Notes: a model not told the origin generated them from the letters alone. A stretch of 64,000 nt of DNA from Actinernus sp. WN-2022 (GCA_030867875.1 JAOWCC010000577.1:158216344-158280343); one strand, 5' to 3'; shown: positions 11,013-23,723, counted from the stretch's first letter. Program-made: numbers and translations.

Positions 11013-11215
11013 TGACATTTCTACATGCTCAGAATACTTTGAGTAGGGGTAAAACCACCCTTTTGGGATGATAATTAATTCGGGCAGGTATCCTGGTCCT
11101 AGTCTGTTTACCTATGGTGATAATCAGTTGCAAAATAGGAAATTGCCAACATGTACAAAGAAAAACCACGAACACAGGAAAAACATTCCTACATGCTTAC
11201 TCACTACATGCTAAA

Positions 11216-11560
11216 CTAAATTTCTAAACAGTAAAATAAAATGAATAGAAAAGTCCTAAGTCCGTAGTTCTTGAGTTTATATTGAGGGCAGTTCAACCGA
11301 ACAGCAATAGCATTACAAGAACGCAGTAACTCGTGCAAATAGGAACGCGCTAAATTATGTAAGCAAATTAACTTTAAAAATAATTCTATATTCAATAGGT
11401 AATCAATGAAGTTGTTGGAGTATAGGACTAACATGGACATGTTTACCTAGGCAAGCAATGACCCGCGCCGCAGTATTCTGTACATTCTGTAGCCTTGCAA
11501 TCATATGCTTAGGTAACCCAAAATCAACATTCCTTTTACTTGTTTTCTTTTCAGGGAACA
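11216..11560 (-). pseudogene. Non-LTR reverse transcriptase C-terminal remnant
   Basis: The minus strand gives LQNVQNTAARVIACLG followed by HVSPILQQLH, then a TGA where the family has Trp, then LPIEYRIIFKVNLLT. The pattern L-Q-x-V-Q-N-x-A-A-R and H-x-x-P-x-L-x-x-L-H-W-L-P-I is the region C-terminal to the polymerase domain in CR1/L2/jockey-like elements. Stops and a frame change near 11350 show it is dead. Confidence 0.75.
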
Positions 11561-11699
11561 TTGGCTTATACATTGAGTGCTCAAAATGAACAGAAATTAC
11601 GAGTCCATTTCTCGCAGGCTTCTGCATAAAAAGTGTGACCACATCATTTTCTATGTAAGCCAAAAGGGGACCTCCCCCCATTTGCACCAGCCTTCCCCC

Positions 11700-12310
11700 A
11701 TCTAATATATGACAGGTCCCTTATGTATTTATATATTTATGGATTTCAATTGAATGGAACGGTAATATCCATCTGTGTGAAGATAAAAGTCATTTAGTAG
11801 CTAGCTATGTAGAGGTCATATTGTAGCATGTCTCTCTGTATCAATTCTAAATGTTTGCTAGAGTATACGGAATTGAGGATCTATTGCATATATTTATCAC
11901 ATATATGTATACCAATTACCTGGTAATCCACCAATTCATTTTAGAAAATTATTTGGAACAGGAAGAACCGGCTTTAATATTCTTTTCAACTGATACGGAT
12001 TCATGGAATTAAAAACAACAAACTCTTGGTAGATAGATTCTCCTACCTGTTCTCAATAAATAGCACGAACTAAAACCTAAACAATAACAAGTAAGTGCAA
12101 TGTTGACCAATTTTAGAATATTTATTGGAATACTTGTGATTTTCGTAATCGAGCTAGAACTCTTAAATCGCTCAATAGCGCCGAGAAAAAAGGATTTCAA
12201 CTCAGGAAAAGAAAAGGTATGCCAATGCTTTTTCGTCCTTTGCTTTTGTGCATCACATTTTACTCCAGAAGCCAAAGGAATCTTCATGACCTGACTACTG
12301 CTGTTATGTC
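11700..12310. other. Non-coding stretch, nothing recognised
   Basis: AT-rich sequence with no convincing reading frame, repeat pair or RNA gene. Short frames at 12009-12294 on both strands overlap one another and carry no recognisable motif. Confidence 0.4.
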
Positions 12311-12312
12311 TT

Positions 12313-12633
12313 CAAAGTTGATTGTTTCGTCCATGTGCTTGTGGGAGCTGACCTCTCTGCCGCGCATGCGCGACGTGTTTGAAACACGAAGGAATACGGA
12401 TTCACGGATTTATCATTACCATCTGCAAGAAAGGTAATACGTAATATGCTGCGTCCTTTTCTTTCAAAGAAAACAAAACAATCATCTATTATCTAACTTG
12501 AATGTTGCATCATAACAGCCTATCAAAGGGAACTTGTTTGCCCTCATTAACAATTGCACAGAAAGTTGATTGTTTCGTCCATGTGCTTGTGGGCGGTGAC
12601 TTCTCTACCGCGCATGTGCGACGTGTTCCTATT
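12313..12633. repeat. Pair of direct repeats, about 66 bp, 250 bp apart
   Basis: AGTTGATTGTTTCGTCCATG begins both 12313-12380 and 12563-12630, and similarity continues through GCGCATG(C/T)GCGACGTGTT. The copies differ at a handful of positions. The unit is not otherwise recognised. Confidence 0.75.
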
Positions 12634-12840
12634 TAAGCCAAACACTCCAAACCAGCAAGGCTATCAGAGACGCTGCGTCTTGTTACGTTTCTCCATTAAT
12701 AAGGAATCGTCTCTCCGTTGTAACGGCAACGTATGAGTCAGACGGACCGACCTTTCAGAGGCATGGAAATTGGTGTGCCGCAAAAGAGATGAGTGTAATA
12801 ATGCACTGTTCAGTCTAAATGGCGTCTAAATGGAGTCTAA

Positions 12841-15800
12841 ATGGATTTTTTTTTCTCGGCAATCGGTGTTAAAGAAACGCCCAAAAAAGCCAAATCTCAA
12901 GAACAAACCGTAGAAGACCAGTGTGAGGACGAAGACGTGAATGAGACAAGCGGGACTGAAAACTGCTCACAATTCTCGGAGGTCTTTGCCCATGACAGAT
13001 TATTTGTAAAAGCAGCAGAGCAAAAGCGATATCATAGATAATTCGACAGGATTTTTTACAATGTAAGAGCTTTAGTTTAATTTTCTAAATGTTATTTGTT
13101 TTCCTCCACAAAGGAGAATTGGAATCCAGGAACAATGCGACTGGTTGAGACAGTTTGCAAAAAGCGCGACATGGACTCGTTTGAATGAAATTCGAGTTTA
13201 GCATCTTCCCGCCTAGGAAACGGGCAAACAAAAAGGGAACCAGTTCAGGGAAGAATAATGTCTATTATCCATAATTTTCTTTTCTTTCTGTTTTGGGCCC
13301 TTTCATAGCCATACATTTTTAGGTCGCATTTTTGTGTAACGCGGGTCACCGGTAAATTGAACTGAATTAAATACTCCCACTATATAAAGCTTTCCAGTTT
13401 TTAGACTGACTCACACCACGAAATCTTTCGCTTGAAATTCGGGGGAAATGCCAGAGGTCGCCCCGTGTAAGGTAATCCGGAATCCAGCAAAAGTTTGCCT
13501 TTGGAATCCGGAATCCAGAACTTGGAATCCGGAATCCACTGCCCGGAATCCAGAATCCAGTCTCTCCCTGGGATCCAGAATCCAAATGTGTAGGATCCAC
13601 TGTGACTGTTTATTTTCGTATTTTGCCTTACAACATCCATAATTTTAAGAAGCACTTTCAAAGGTGTGATAAAGTTAACCGAAAGGGAACCCGGTCAATT
13701 GCAACTTCATTTATGACTATGAAAGCTGTTACCCAACGAATTAGCTCCAATGCCGAGGAGATGACTGTAAAATGTCTGAAGTTGAAAGAGAATGAGCAAA
13801 TGTCAGATTCCTTAGACGCTCTGTTGGAGACCTTGCAAGGAGTTGTCGAGAAACCCTCGTACCTGGACTCCTTCGGAAGTCAACACTGTTTACAAGCATT
13901 AGGCTCTAAACAACACCATCTCTTTGATTGTCTATATGAACAACCTTTGTGAAGCAGGAAGTATTTCTTTAGACAGCGATAGTGATTACGATGTTGGCAG
14001 TCAAGCTACGGATACTGACTCTGACGAGGGCTTATGACTAGATCAGGCAGAGGGCAAAACCAGTACGGAAATGTACTTGAACCTTGAAAAACTGGATGAA
14101 GCTGCAGCAATGTTTGCATTCCTTACATCCTCCGGAGTTTTGCCCAAAACACAGGTTTTTTAAGAGCAAGTACATTCGTTTCGTTCACGTGCAATGGGAC
14201 TTGTAGAGGAACAAGCGTTAACCAGACTTTACCCAGCGTTAGCTGGCTTCCACAAAGCAATACAGTTTAATTGTAAGCCGGTGGCATCTTACCTTCTGTC
14301 GGATCGTGGTAAACATGGGAGCACTAGAAACTGTCAACAAACAATGCAGGAATTCGTAAATACGCATAACCTTAGTTTTTTCACTCGCGTACCATAATAA
14401 GAAACTCACCTCCAGGTCATTTGACTAGCGGAATAATCAAGGAATACGTTGAACTGTGTATCCATATGTGTATCGAAAAGCAAGCCTATCAACTGAAAAT
14501 AAAAATGTGCGTGGATATATTTTTGGTGTATCTACAGACGAAATGGCATTGAAGCCTGCTTCCTCGATACATCGTTCGATTGTCGGACTTGTGGAGCCGG
14601 AGCAACTTTCGTACGAAGAGATAGCAGAGCTAAACGCAGATTCCAACATAGAAATATTAAAATTTCTAGAGGGAGCACCAGTTCGTTACGCAAGCAAAGA
14701 GGTCCGAGTGGCCTCTTTGGGTAACAAAGTGAACTTTCCCGTCGGCGCGTTCTATTGCGGATATAAGGGTGGAACAAACTATATAGAAGAACTGTATGAT
14801 AAAATAATCGGTGTGACACAACGCTGTTCTAGTTGCCTGAAATCAGATGTAGTGTGTATATTCTATTGCTATGATTGTTTAGTGAGAAGATGGTTTGCGA
14901 ACAATGTTCCTCTGCTGGGTACACAGACTGGCACCACTTCTTCGTCCATGCAACTTATGTATCAGAGACACCAACAAAGTATGCGCAAGACTGTTGCCAC
15001 TTGTTTGGTTGATAAAGACATATACCCGTACCAAGTTCCTATTCCTGTCTGCCCGCACAACATAAAGTCTGTGCGTTCTGCTGAATTTTGGCATTGGATT
15101 GATATTGATGGTCAATGTGAGGTTATTCCTATTACTGAGGAGAGAAAACGAAGAAATGAAGAAAAGTGTATCTTTGAAGGCATTGCTAATTGTGCAACAA
15201 AGATCGCATGGATGTAGAAACGGCCCTAGAAATTCATAGGAAGAAGGTTCAAGATGCCATCTCAGACAAACTTGTCCGCACTACTTTGGTTCCAGAACGT
15301 ACTGGAATTTACGAACTGGAAAAGAAATGGAACAGGTCTTCAATATAAACTACCCAGTTGGCTTGGCCTTCTCTCCAAAACACAGCAAGCTGTTTGTCAG
15401 CGATCATTTGCGTCATGCTGTACGATGGTTAACATGCACTGCCCAGCAAATGTTTCTTTAATTGCTGGTGGTGTTGCCAAATTCCGAAATTTAACTTGCG
15501 TTGTAGCCGTGGAGAAACAATTGTACATTTGCGATCAGGGGAACCGAAATATCAGAGTGGTAGAGATCAGATCTCTTTTTATGCCATGATTCCCAGATCC
15601 CACGCGAGGAAGAAAACGATAATGAAGAAGAGGATTGTGCTACTCGAGGTGTACGGAAAGTCCATATTGAAGACGTAACTCTTATGTCAGAAACAAATGT
15701 TCCAGATTTGAATTCTCCATTTGCCATATGTGAATGTTGTGATATCACTTGAAAGATCCAGTGTTTTAACTGCATTAGCTTTAACGCGTGACGAAGATCA

Positions 15801-16345
15801 TATGATAGTTTGCGACAGTGATGAAAACAGGCCACGTGTTCATCTATATGAAGGAGGTCGGAGATTAAGGTCAATTCCAAACGTTCCCGGTCCCATGGGT
15901 ATTGCGGTACCTGAAAAAGGAGATGTTTCTGATCTCTCCTCTGGAAAGAATTGAAAGGAAGATATCTCCTGCTGGGTAACAGGCAACCCAAAAGAGTTTG
16001 TGGAGCCAATGATCGAGGACCTATGACATCACGATGGCATAGATAGCACTTGGAATATGCCTTCTGCCATGTGCTCATACAGAAACACTATCCTTGTGTG
16101 CGATACAGGAAACAAAGCCGTGAGAATGATAACTTCAGCAAAGGGACTCGTTCCTCTTCAGAAAGAAATGGCCAACTGAATATGCAAACATCTTTAGACT
16201 GGACAAAAAGGCAAAAGAAGTGGAGACAATGACATGCCAACAATAGCAGGTTATGCATACAGGAGAGTTTGTTGTGTGGAAGACGACATGTTAGAAGCAC
16301 TTCTCGAATATGCCAGAAACACTTCTCGAATTTCACAGGGCCGAA
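12841..16345 (+). pseudogene. Broken gene with C-terminal NHL repeats
   Basis: Coding-like blocks lie in order but in shifting frames: an acidic start (12841-13041), a helical block (13680-13950), an acidic Asp/Ser run (13955-14035), a 253-codon open stretch (14456-15217) with a Cys cluster (CSSCLKSDVVCIFYCYDC) and NFPVGAFYCGYKGGTNYIEE, then NHL-type repeats: PVGLAFSPKHSKLFVSDHLR (about 15350-15410), LTCVVAVEKQLYICDQGNRN (15490-15550), a block at 15721-15954, and NTILVCDTGNKAVRMI (16080-16130). The NHL pattern of hydrophobic strand, D-x-G/H-N/L-x-R and hydrophobic strand indicates a beta-propeller. Stops and frameshifts occur throughout, and a GGAATCC repeat interrupts it. I do not recognise the parent family; it may be a decayed copy of a multi-copy host gene. 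Confidence 0.6.
13480..13597. repeat. GGAATCC-rich degenerate tandem repeat
   Basis: GGAATCC, AGAATCC and GGATCCA recur about ten times in 120 bp. Open frames reading it (GFRIP / NPES type repeats) are low-complexity artefacts. It interrupts the broken NHL gene. Confidence 0.8.
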
Positions 16346-16354
16346 TTCATTCTA

Positions 16355-16635
16355 TCCTGAGAAAGTGATTAGGGGTGATAACTCGCGACCTAATAAGCAA
16401 TCATGAATTAGTGAAGGAACTGGAAGATAAAGAAAAAGATAAAGATAAACATTTGTATTTTATACTGACAAAGTAACCAACATGCATGAAAGTGTCAAAA
16501 TATAGAGTGTGCTCAAACTATATTACAAGTGCCATGAGAGGTAAAATCAGTCAATAAATGTTAAATAAATGTTAAATTAAATAAATAAATGTTAAATAAC
16601 ATAAATACAAAGCTTGTGTTCCGCTAGAGGCCATG
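16355..16635. other. AT-rich spacer
   Basis: A short, imperfect TGTTAAATAAA tandem at about 16555-16605 is the only structure I see. It could be the 3' untranslated end of the broken NHL gene, since AATAAA occurs several times, but there is no terminal A tract. Confidence 0.35.
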
Positions 16636-16639
16636 CACG

Positions 16640-16790
16640 AAACCAGTCAAGAAAATAGCTTACCAAACCTTAGTTAGACCTAAGCTTGCGTGAGTATGCG
16701 TCAGAGGCATGGAACCCCTATACAAATCGTGATGTAAATATGATAGAGCAGGTGCAGAAAAATGCAGCGCGTTTTGTCTGTAACGTATAA
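16640..16790 (+). pseudogene. Non-LTR reverse transcriptase fragment
   Basis: The plus strand gives IAYQTLVRPKLA, then after a one-base frame change EYASEAWNPYTNRDVNMIEQ and VQKNAARFVCNV. The pattern L-V-R-P-x-L-E-Y-A-x-x-x-W-x-P, I-E-x-V-Q-x-x-A-A-R is diagnostic for the C-terminal segment of jockey/CR1-type reverse transcriptases. It ends in a stop after about 45 codons. Confidence 0.75.
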
Positions 16791-16897
16791 GGAATAATGT
16801 TGGGAGGGAAGTCTATGACCACCAAGCCTGGTGGGCAAGTCCTCGACTCTCAAGGGAGTCCCAACCCAGGCACTTAGGGGCCGACCATTTGATTTTT

Positions 16898-16899
<2 letters not shown>

Positions 16900-16932
<33 letters not shown>
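16900..16932. repeat. G33 homopolymer
   Basis: Thirty-three consecutive G. On the minus strand it creates a false polyproline frame. The true length in the genome is uncertain. Confidence 0.9.
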
Positions 16933-16933
<1 letters not shown>

Positions 16934-16939
16934 GGGTGT

Positions 16940-17725
16940 TTTTGAAAAAAATATCCTGCAAGCCAACGGTGTTGAAAAAAATAGCCCCCGCCCTGGTTAA
17001 GGCGACTTTAATAAGTTATTTAATAAATTATTTATTATTTCTCAGACTTTAGACATTGATATTGAACATCTCAAGCATGTTAAGGCCTGGTTTAGGGATC
17101 ATATTTCCGGTAAAAACTGTTTTCCTTATTCGAGCACAGCCGAGTACGGTAAGTGCGCCAAGTTTCTCACGATAACAGATATCGTCATTATTGACTCCCT
17201 TAAGTGGTTTGTGAGCAGTAAAACGTGTCACGTGGTCTGTCACGTGGTCTGTCACGTGACTTAGACCACGAATCAGTAAATCAAAAACGCGGCTCCGAGT
17301 TTAACAGAAACAGTGAGGATAATGAGTGGATATGGTTAAAGGTAAAGCATTTTACCTGTTTCAGCTTAGAAAAGATGACTACAATGTTTCGTTAACGAGT
17401 TATTAAGGCGAAAACATGCAAAATAGGTCACGTGACTTTTTGTACCCTTAATATTTCCTTATCTTTTCACGATAGTCATGTTTTCTAAGCGTGGACTAAA
17501 ACACTACTGGAAGGGGAATATTTGAGCAGGGTTACTTTCTATTCATATGTTATCGTCGCAACCGCATTTCACTTAAGTGATTTTCTCTAATTATGACGTC
17601 ATCGATCACGTGATACGACAATCATCCACTTCAGAAATTTAAGGAAGTGGATATTAGTATTATGGTGTGATTACATTTTGTTTAAAGTGTTGTTCCTGTT
17701 AGAAACATTTATTTACTGTAAATCT
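16940..17725. other. Non-coding stretch with CACGTG tandem
   Basis: The only ordered feature is GTCACGTGGTCT repeated about three times at 17227-17262. CACGTG (E-box core) also recurs at 17429 and 17608. No gene recognised. Confidence 0.5.
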
Positions 17726-17729
17726 ATTG

Positions 17730-18057
17730 TATGCTATCCTCTGCCCGCATATCTACAGAAGAAAATCCAGCGCGTGCAAAAATACTGCCGCGAGCTTTGT
17801 GACCAACCGCTATTCTACTGAGAAAGACGTGTTGAAGTTGGGTTGGCTCCCCACTATAGAAATGACCCAATTTCACCTACTCAGAAGTGCCCATCAAGCG
17901 ATTCGCAATCCGTCTTGGCCGGACTACCTCGGCCTAAAGAACATGAACCGAAGAGGCAGCTGCGCTCTAGTGTAGCCCCACAACTAAGTGTGCCCCTCAT
18001 AAAGGGAACGTTTCAAGACTCTACGGCAAAGTTATTTAACGAACTCCCTGCTAATTA
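17730..18057 (+). pseudogene. Non-LTR reverse transcriptase C-terminal fragment
   Basis: Three short frames read in succession: KKIQRVQKYC, then FVTNRYSTEKDVLKLGWLPT and FHLLRSAHQAIRNPSWPDYL, then APQLSVPLIKGTFQDSTAKL and FNELPAN before a stop at about 18055. The order (I-Q-x-V-Q, L-x-W-L-P, and a final F-x-x-x-x-A-x-x-F-N-x-L-P) is the C-terminal tail of jockey/CR1-like polymerases. The frame changes show decay. It differs from the fragment at 16640, so probably a separate insertion. Confidence 0.75.
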
Positions 18058-18059
18058 AG

Positions 18060-18600
18060 CATGTCAAGGCTTGGCTTTTGAGCAGTTCTGATAAAACATT
18101 CAAAATTCGAGATATATGTCCCTTCACATTACAGTGGTAGGTTGATCCTAGTGCTATAGGGTGATCCTAACAGCCGAGATATAATATGTCCCTGCACATG
18201 TACTAAGCAGAACACAGAATACAATAGGTATGTTGGTCCTAGTGCTTTTGAACCTAATTCCGATTTCCGGGTCCAGGTTTTTCGTACAAATATGCCGCGT
18301 TCCGGGTTATAGACGATTCAGAATAATCAAACAGGGAGAACATCTGGGTTCGTTTTCACAATAACTTGGAAATCCGGATTTCGGAGCTATGTTTTCTCGT
18401 AAAACCGGGTTCGGTTCTGAACGTATAGCCGCACATACCTATCCATTTGTCATACAAATGCACCCCATACCCCACCCCCCGCCGGGAGTATTGCGGTTCG
18501 TCTCTTACTAATTATTCAAGTTTGATTGTAATGGTTATATAGCGCTAGCTCTCGTTCCAACCACTGATGTTTTTAGCGTCTCCCAAATAGCTAGTTTACT
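18060..18600. other. Non-coding stretch, nothing recognised
   Basis: Two imperfect copies of GGT(A)GGTTGATCCTAGTGCT-like sequence occur near 18138 and 18225, and a related string occurs at 37880 and 37966. This may be a dispersed repeat. No frame of interest. Confidence 0.4.
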
Positions 18601-18604
18601 ACTA

Positions 18605-18832
18605 AGGGTGCGTTTGACCGTATTTCAGAATAATAATGATACACAGAATGATCACTTCAAGTCGCTTAAATATCGAAATTTTTAGTCACTGGCCAATACT
18701 AAATGTATCCTGAATGTCATATGTCAGAAAGCGTTTGTAGCTTACAGTGCAAAACGTGCCTGAACCAGTGATTTCCAGATACTATTCCGCCGTCTTTTCT
18801 TATTCCGGAATACGTTCCATCGAACGCGCCCT
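18605..18832. mobile_element. MITE with TA target duplication, 228 bp
   Basis: The ends AGGGTGCGTTTGACCGTATT and AGGGCGCGTTCGATGGAACG (complement of the right end) are similar over about 30 bp, then share TTCxGAATAA. TA stands outside both ends (18603-18604, 18833-18834). The interior has no coding capacity. A mariner-like origin is possible from the TA duplication, but the class is not certain. Confidence 0.65.
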
Positions 18833-18839
18833 TATGCCG

Positions 18840-21800
18840 ATCTGAGATTATCAACAGCAACCGACTCCTTTTCAAGAGAGAAAACTTGGGCCGGGTTCGC
18901 GTAAACATGACAACGGATGTAATACGCCTTTTTACCGCCATCGTTATTCCGAGAAAATCTATTGAAAACTATTGTTATGGGGTTGTGTGTGTGCTCAGCA
19001 AAACATGACTGATCCAAATTACTAGCTGTTGTTTTACGCGCGAGAGGCTTTTGTGTCCCAGGACACACACACACTTCAGTTAAACTGTCCATATAGCTCA
19101 CACATTTTTGGTGGTATAGTTAAAGTCAATATTTTTGATTTTGCGATAATAATCTTCGGCAAGCATTCGGTTACATTCAGTAAAGTTTAAAATCATTGAA
19201 TAATAGAGAAAAAATCAAGAACGAACCTAGCTATTTTAACTTTGATCCTGCCGTTCTTTCCCTAACATAAATCAACAACGAATTACATTGTGATTTTTAC
19301 TTTACACTGGCGCCTGACTGTGTGAACAAAGCAGTCAAAACTACATTTATTGGCAAAGAAAACCAGTTGAAACCACAGTGTCTGTAATAGCCAATGGACA
19401 CTTGAAATGGTCCATTGTAAAACTGAAAACATCACTTCCAAGCCCATGAAGTTAACTAGTTTTATACTCTGGTTCCGGCGTTGCACGAGCCGGTTAAGTA
19501 AACGTAAACTAGCTCCAAGAAGACGAATACCTTATTTTCGTAACTGAAAAGTTAACTGGCCTGAAATAAAGGAATGAAGTTTGGCAATTTTCTTTGGTCA
19601 CACCTGTCTTTCTTTAAGTGCGTGAACCTATTCATCCGGCAAATTTCTCCAATAGATTATTGTTCAGAAAAGAAAAACAATGTTGGAGGTAAAACATCGA
19701 TTGACTTTAGGAAAGCTTTGATAAATACTCATTATCACCTTTCTCGGTAAATAATGACAGAAACAATCAAGGGAGTTTGTTCATTTTGGTCGAATGAGAT
19801 CTGCTTCACATTGCATTGATTGAACATGTTTGATTCTTCGTGTATCTAAACCAGATTGACAAGAAATGCATCTGCCTCTTCGCTGGAGAGACTCTAGGAC
19901 CATAGAAAGCTTGATTTGTTTTCATTCGTTAGCAAGTACAATTTATTCTTGAATTTAACAAGTGCCTCAGCGGGATTCTTGTTTGGTCTTAAAAGGACAA
20001 TTGACAATGAAATGAACTAGACTGGGTTTAAACATTAATATTCGAATAGCCTACTTTGAATTTTAAAGCTGAATTTTTACACAACTTTTTTTATCCAACG
20101 CTCGCTGAAGATCATTCACTTATTTTGCTGATTTCTTTCTTAAAATGTAGGTGAAATGAAATTGAGAGTTTGCTGTTTGAGACCTATCCGAAATCTGTTT
20201 AAAAGCCTTCGGCGATTGAATGAACGGTCGGTTAACTGTGTTATTTTAAATTGAAACCTAACTGACACAAACATTTTTGAATCAAGGTCTTTATCAGTAG
20301 TGAACTAAAGAATTAATAGTTTTGACACGCTTAGCAATACAACTAGGAAAATATATATGGAAAAAAAAGTTTTCACAAATTATTTTAAGCATGAAACTTC
20401 CTGTATAACTTTTTGCCTCGCACAATATTCTAAAATTAAAATGTTTCATGGCCTTTTAGAATTTAATACTGCAGCGTGTCTTTGTACAGCAGAATCTCCA
20501 AAAAAGAAACGCTGGTAAAAAAAACTGAATGGTATAATATGGAACATTTTTAGCGGACTGGATTTACTGAATAAAGAATCGCAAAGATTTAAGATATGAG
20601 TTGAGAATAATTTCAAACCAAACTGATATGATGTCGGTCAGTCATGCAAGCCGCCACATGTTGCGTGAACTTGTTATGAATATTCACAAAAGTCTACATC
20701 CATTTAAAGTCTGCATAAAAGATCAATGACCGGTTTAGTTCTTAATTTTTAAATAATAATATATGTAATATATTTGGTCGAGAGCCGATGTTTTGTACTG
20801 ACATTTTAGCCGTTTTCAACTAATAAATCTTTATGATCAAATGTTAAAATATTTATGAATATTCACATTGAACTATTGCTACTTTGTGTGCTTAAATAAT
20901 TGTGCGAATCAAAGAATTGTTCTTTTAACAATGCTTCTTCTTTCAAGTTCACTAAAATTGTAGCTTATGCCCGCCACTTGTTTGCCGGTTCCGTTGTGGG
21001 GACAATCTAAAACTTTCAACTCTCATCTCAAGGTAGTCGTAAAATTAAAACAAATAAATTCTAATGTAAAAACGGGACTTTCAGCGACACAACGTTTAAT
21101 AGATAAACGAATTCTTCCCTCGCCGTGCGCTTTACAACATAGTTATTATCAGAGAATGTCGCGCGAAACCCAGCGACCATTGCATGGACTGACTGACGTC
21201 TGTTAGCCGAATCGTTTAGCTACATGTTGCCTATGTTAGTATGATATCACGTAATGCGTATTTAAGATCACAGAATCGAAAAAGTACAGGTATTACAACG
21301 TAACTGGAATAAAGGGCCCTCTTTCTCTGATTCCATAACAGAAGTGTTTAGTACCATTGAGATGAAAGTGATAATGTCTGTTCCAATTCCGTTAAGCTCT
21401 TGAACTATTCAATCAAACACATCAATGTTTAGTGAAAGTCAATTTGCAATAATTGCTTTCAACGGAAGTCTAAAAAACGATGGATTTGGTTGCTTTTTCC
21501 AGATCGATACGTGCCTGAAAATAATTCTTTGTGCCTGAACTTTCCATAAGTTTCACCTGTTTTTCTTTACTTAGAGACAAGGATAGCCACTGGCAAAATT
21601 GGATAAACAGTCACACAGTTTTCTCAGACACTGTGAAACAACACCTGGGAAAAATTTCAGTTGTTTAGAGATTGGTTTCTTTTCACTAGCGATTAGTTAA
21701 GATTATTTGTTTTTGTTTCTTTTATGATGGGATTTCAGTTCATCACCCTGTGGGGTTTTCAGTTTCGTTGCCGCCCTAGTTTTTTCTCTGAATTCTTATG

Positions 21801-22915
21801 TATCAGATATTGCCGTTGTAATACTCGAAGAAACGAAATAATAACTTAAGCGAAGCAGATTTTGTTCTTTGGTAAATAGTGCAGCCACCTTTCTGATTTC
21901 TTTTCAAAATGTCGTTCATTTTTTACTCCAATATAGCTGATGTGAATTGTGTTTCACTCTTGATCTCGACAGTGAATCGACCAACACGGCGCATCAGTCG
22001 ATTCTAATTTACATCCCTTTGTTAATTAGTGCGATAATTTCGGGGATAATTTCGACATATCATTTTAATAATTGCCGAGTACAAACTCCAAATCAATAGA
22101 TTCCATATCTTTTAAAGAAAAGCTCTCAAAAATAATTGAACACTGTGTTTTTGTTTGCGTTTTGTGAAAAGGCATCCTACTTGTGAAAAGCGACTTGCGA
22201 ACAGATTGAATGTTACGACGAACCAGTGGCTGATAATTACCAATGGCTCATCAATGATAATTATCACGAGTAAGAGTCATTTTAATGAAAATAGGCAAAA
22301 GGTGTTCAGTCGAATATTATTTTATTTGGGTAAAGCTGAAAGTACTCTTCGCTGTGTCTTTTTAACTTGTTTCAACAGCAAGATGTGCACATTTTAATTT
22401 AAAATAACAAAATTGAAAATGTGTTATGATTTTGAGTCTCAAAAGCAGTCACCGACTAGATTGAATTTTGCTGTTTGCCAAACTTTTCAAACCAGTAAAA
22501 ACTTAAATAAATAAAGATATTTATATGTACATATCTAACCTTGTTTCATATCCTTTGGCATTGGTAAAATTTTAAGGATTTTACTCGACGCTCGCTTAAG
22601 ACAAGATAACTCGATGGAATTGATTCATTATTTTGATTTTTAATAAAGAGTAGAACAACAAAACCTGCGGTCGAAGTATCAGCATACTGGTTGACTGGTT
22701 TCCCGTTATCTCTGGTTTAGACCACAATTACTTTTACGGTGAGGGGTTGTTAGAACGAGCTTAGAGTGAGTTTTATTTTCTAATTTCTGAGACAAATTAC
22801 AATTTTCCCCGAAGAAACTACGATTCGCATAAGAAGTCGGAAACTCGCTGAGAACTCTGACTCGTAACGTACATAATTTGAACAGTCTATTCAACTCCGT
22901 CTGGCTTGTGGTCAA
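18840..22915. other. Long non-coding stretch
   Basis: About 4 kb with no open frame over 90 codons that has a recognisable motif, no clear inverted repeats and no RNA gene that I can see. It is the emptiest part of the window and lies downstream of the minus-strand zinc-finger gene. Confidence 0.5.
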
Positions 22916-22919
22916 CTCT

Positions 22920-23250
22920 GCAATACTGGACTTTAAAATTCATACAAGCAGTCAATACGGAATAAAAGCTTTAATATAACATCAAAGTAGTAAATCAAAT
23001 GGTTATAGAGAGCGTTTTATACATTATAGTGTTCTGTAAAGTTGAAAAGCCTTTATCGTACAAAGTTTTAGAGCATGTTTAAGTGCAATACTGGACTTTA
23101 AAATTCAGATAATAAGTTTTCATTTCGGAATAAAAGCTTTAATATAACATCAAAGTAGTAAATCAAATGGACGTAGACGGAGCGTTTTATACATTAGTGT
23201 TCTTTTAAGTCAAAAAGCCTTTATCGTACAGAGTATTAGAACATATAAGT
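22920..23250. repeat. Tandem duplication, two units of about 164 bp
   Basis: GCAATACTGGACTTTAAAAT begins at 22920 and again at 23084. Both units continue through GGAATAAAAGCTTTAATATA and AGCGTTTTATACATTA to an (A/C)GTAxxxAxAGTAT-like end. The second copy differs by scattered substitutions and small gaps. It lies about 470 bp beyond the stop of the zinc-finger gene. Confidence 0.85.
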
Positions 23251-23254
23251 GCCA

Positions 23255-23720
23255 AGCATGTAACATTTCCATTTACTACTATTCTATGTATATAGACTAT
23301 ATATGAATTATCCGTGTGATTCTTAGCTTAGCTTTCAAAATCTTAAAATAATATGTACGCATACCTTTACCAACAAAAAGAAGTATTTTTGAAGACGTTA
23401 AATCCATTTTGCTCTTTTAAAGATCTCATACTTGTGTTCCTTTAGATAAAGCAAACGTTTTACGATAACTATAATAATTATAATTGATCCGAAATGCGTT
23501 GTGAAAGTTCAAGAAAAAGGAAATTCCTCAAGAGATTAAAGCCCATAGAATGACATGAGTTATTATCAGTTTATAGAATCAGTGCATATGTACAGTTAAC
23601 CATTCTTGGGTATAACTTAAATGATTTGTGAAAAAAGCTCGTAAAAATTGTCAGAAATTACTTCGAAACAATTAACAATCGTCATTTATGTCCATTAACG
23701 CTAAGCTTTGTAACTGGATA
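23255..23720. other. Presumed 3' flank of the zinc-finger gene
   Basis: AT-rich, no frame. Probably includes the 3' untranslated region of the minus-strand zinc-finger gene that ends at 23724. No distinct polyadenylation site could be assigned. Confidence 0.35.
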
Positions 23721-23723
23721 AAT

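Noticed and set aside
13367..13661. Gly/Phe/Ile/Pro repeat protein on the minus strand
   Set aside because: Reads the GGAATCC low-complexity repeat; both strands and frames give similar repeats.
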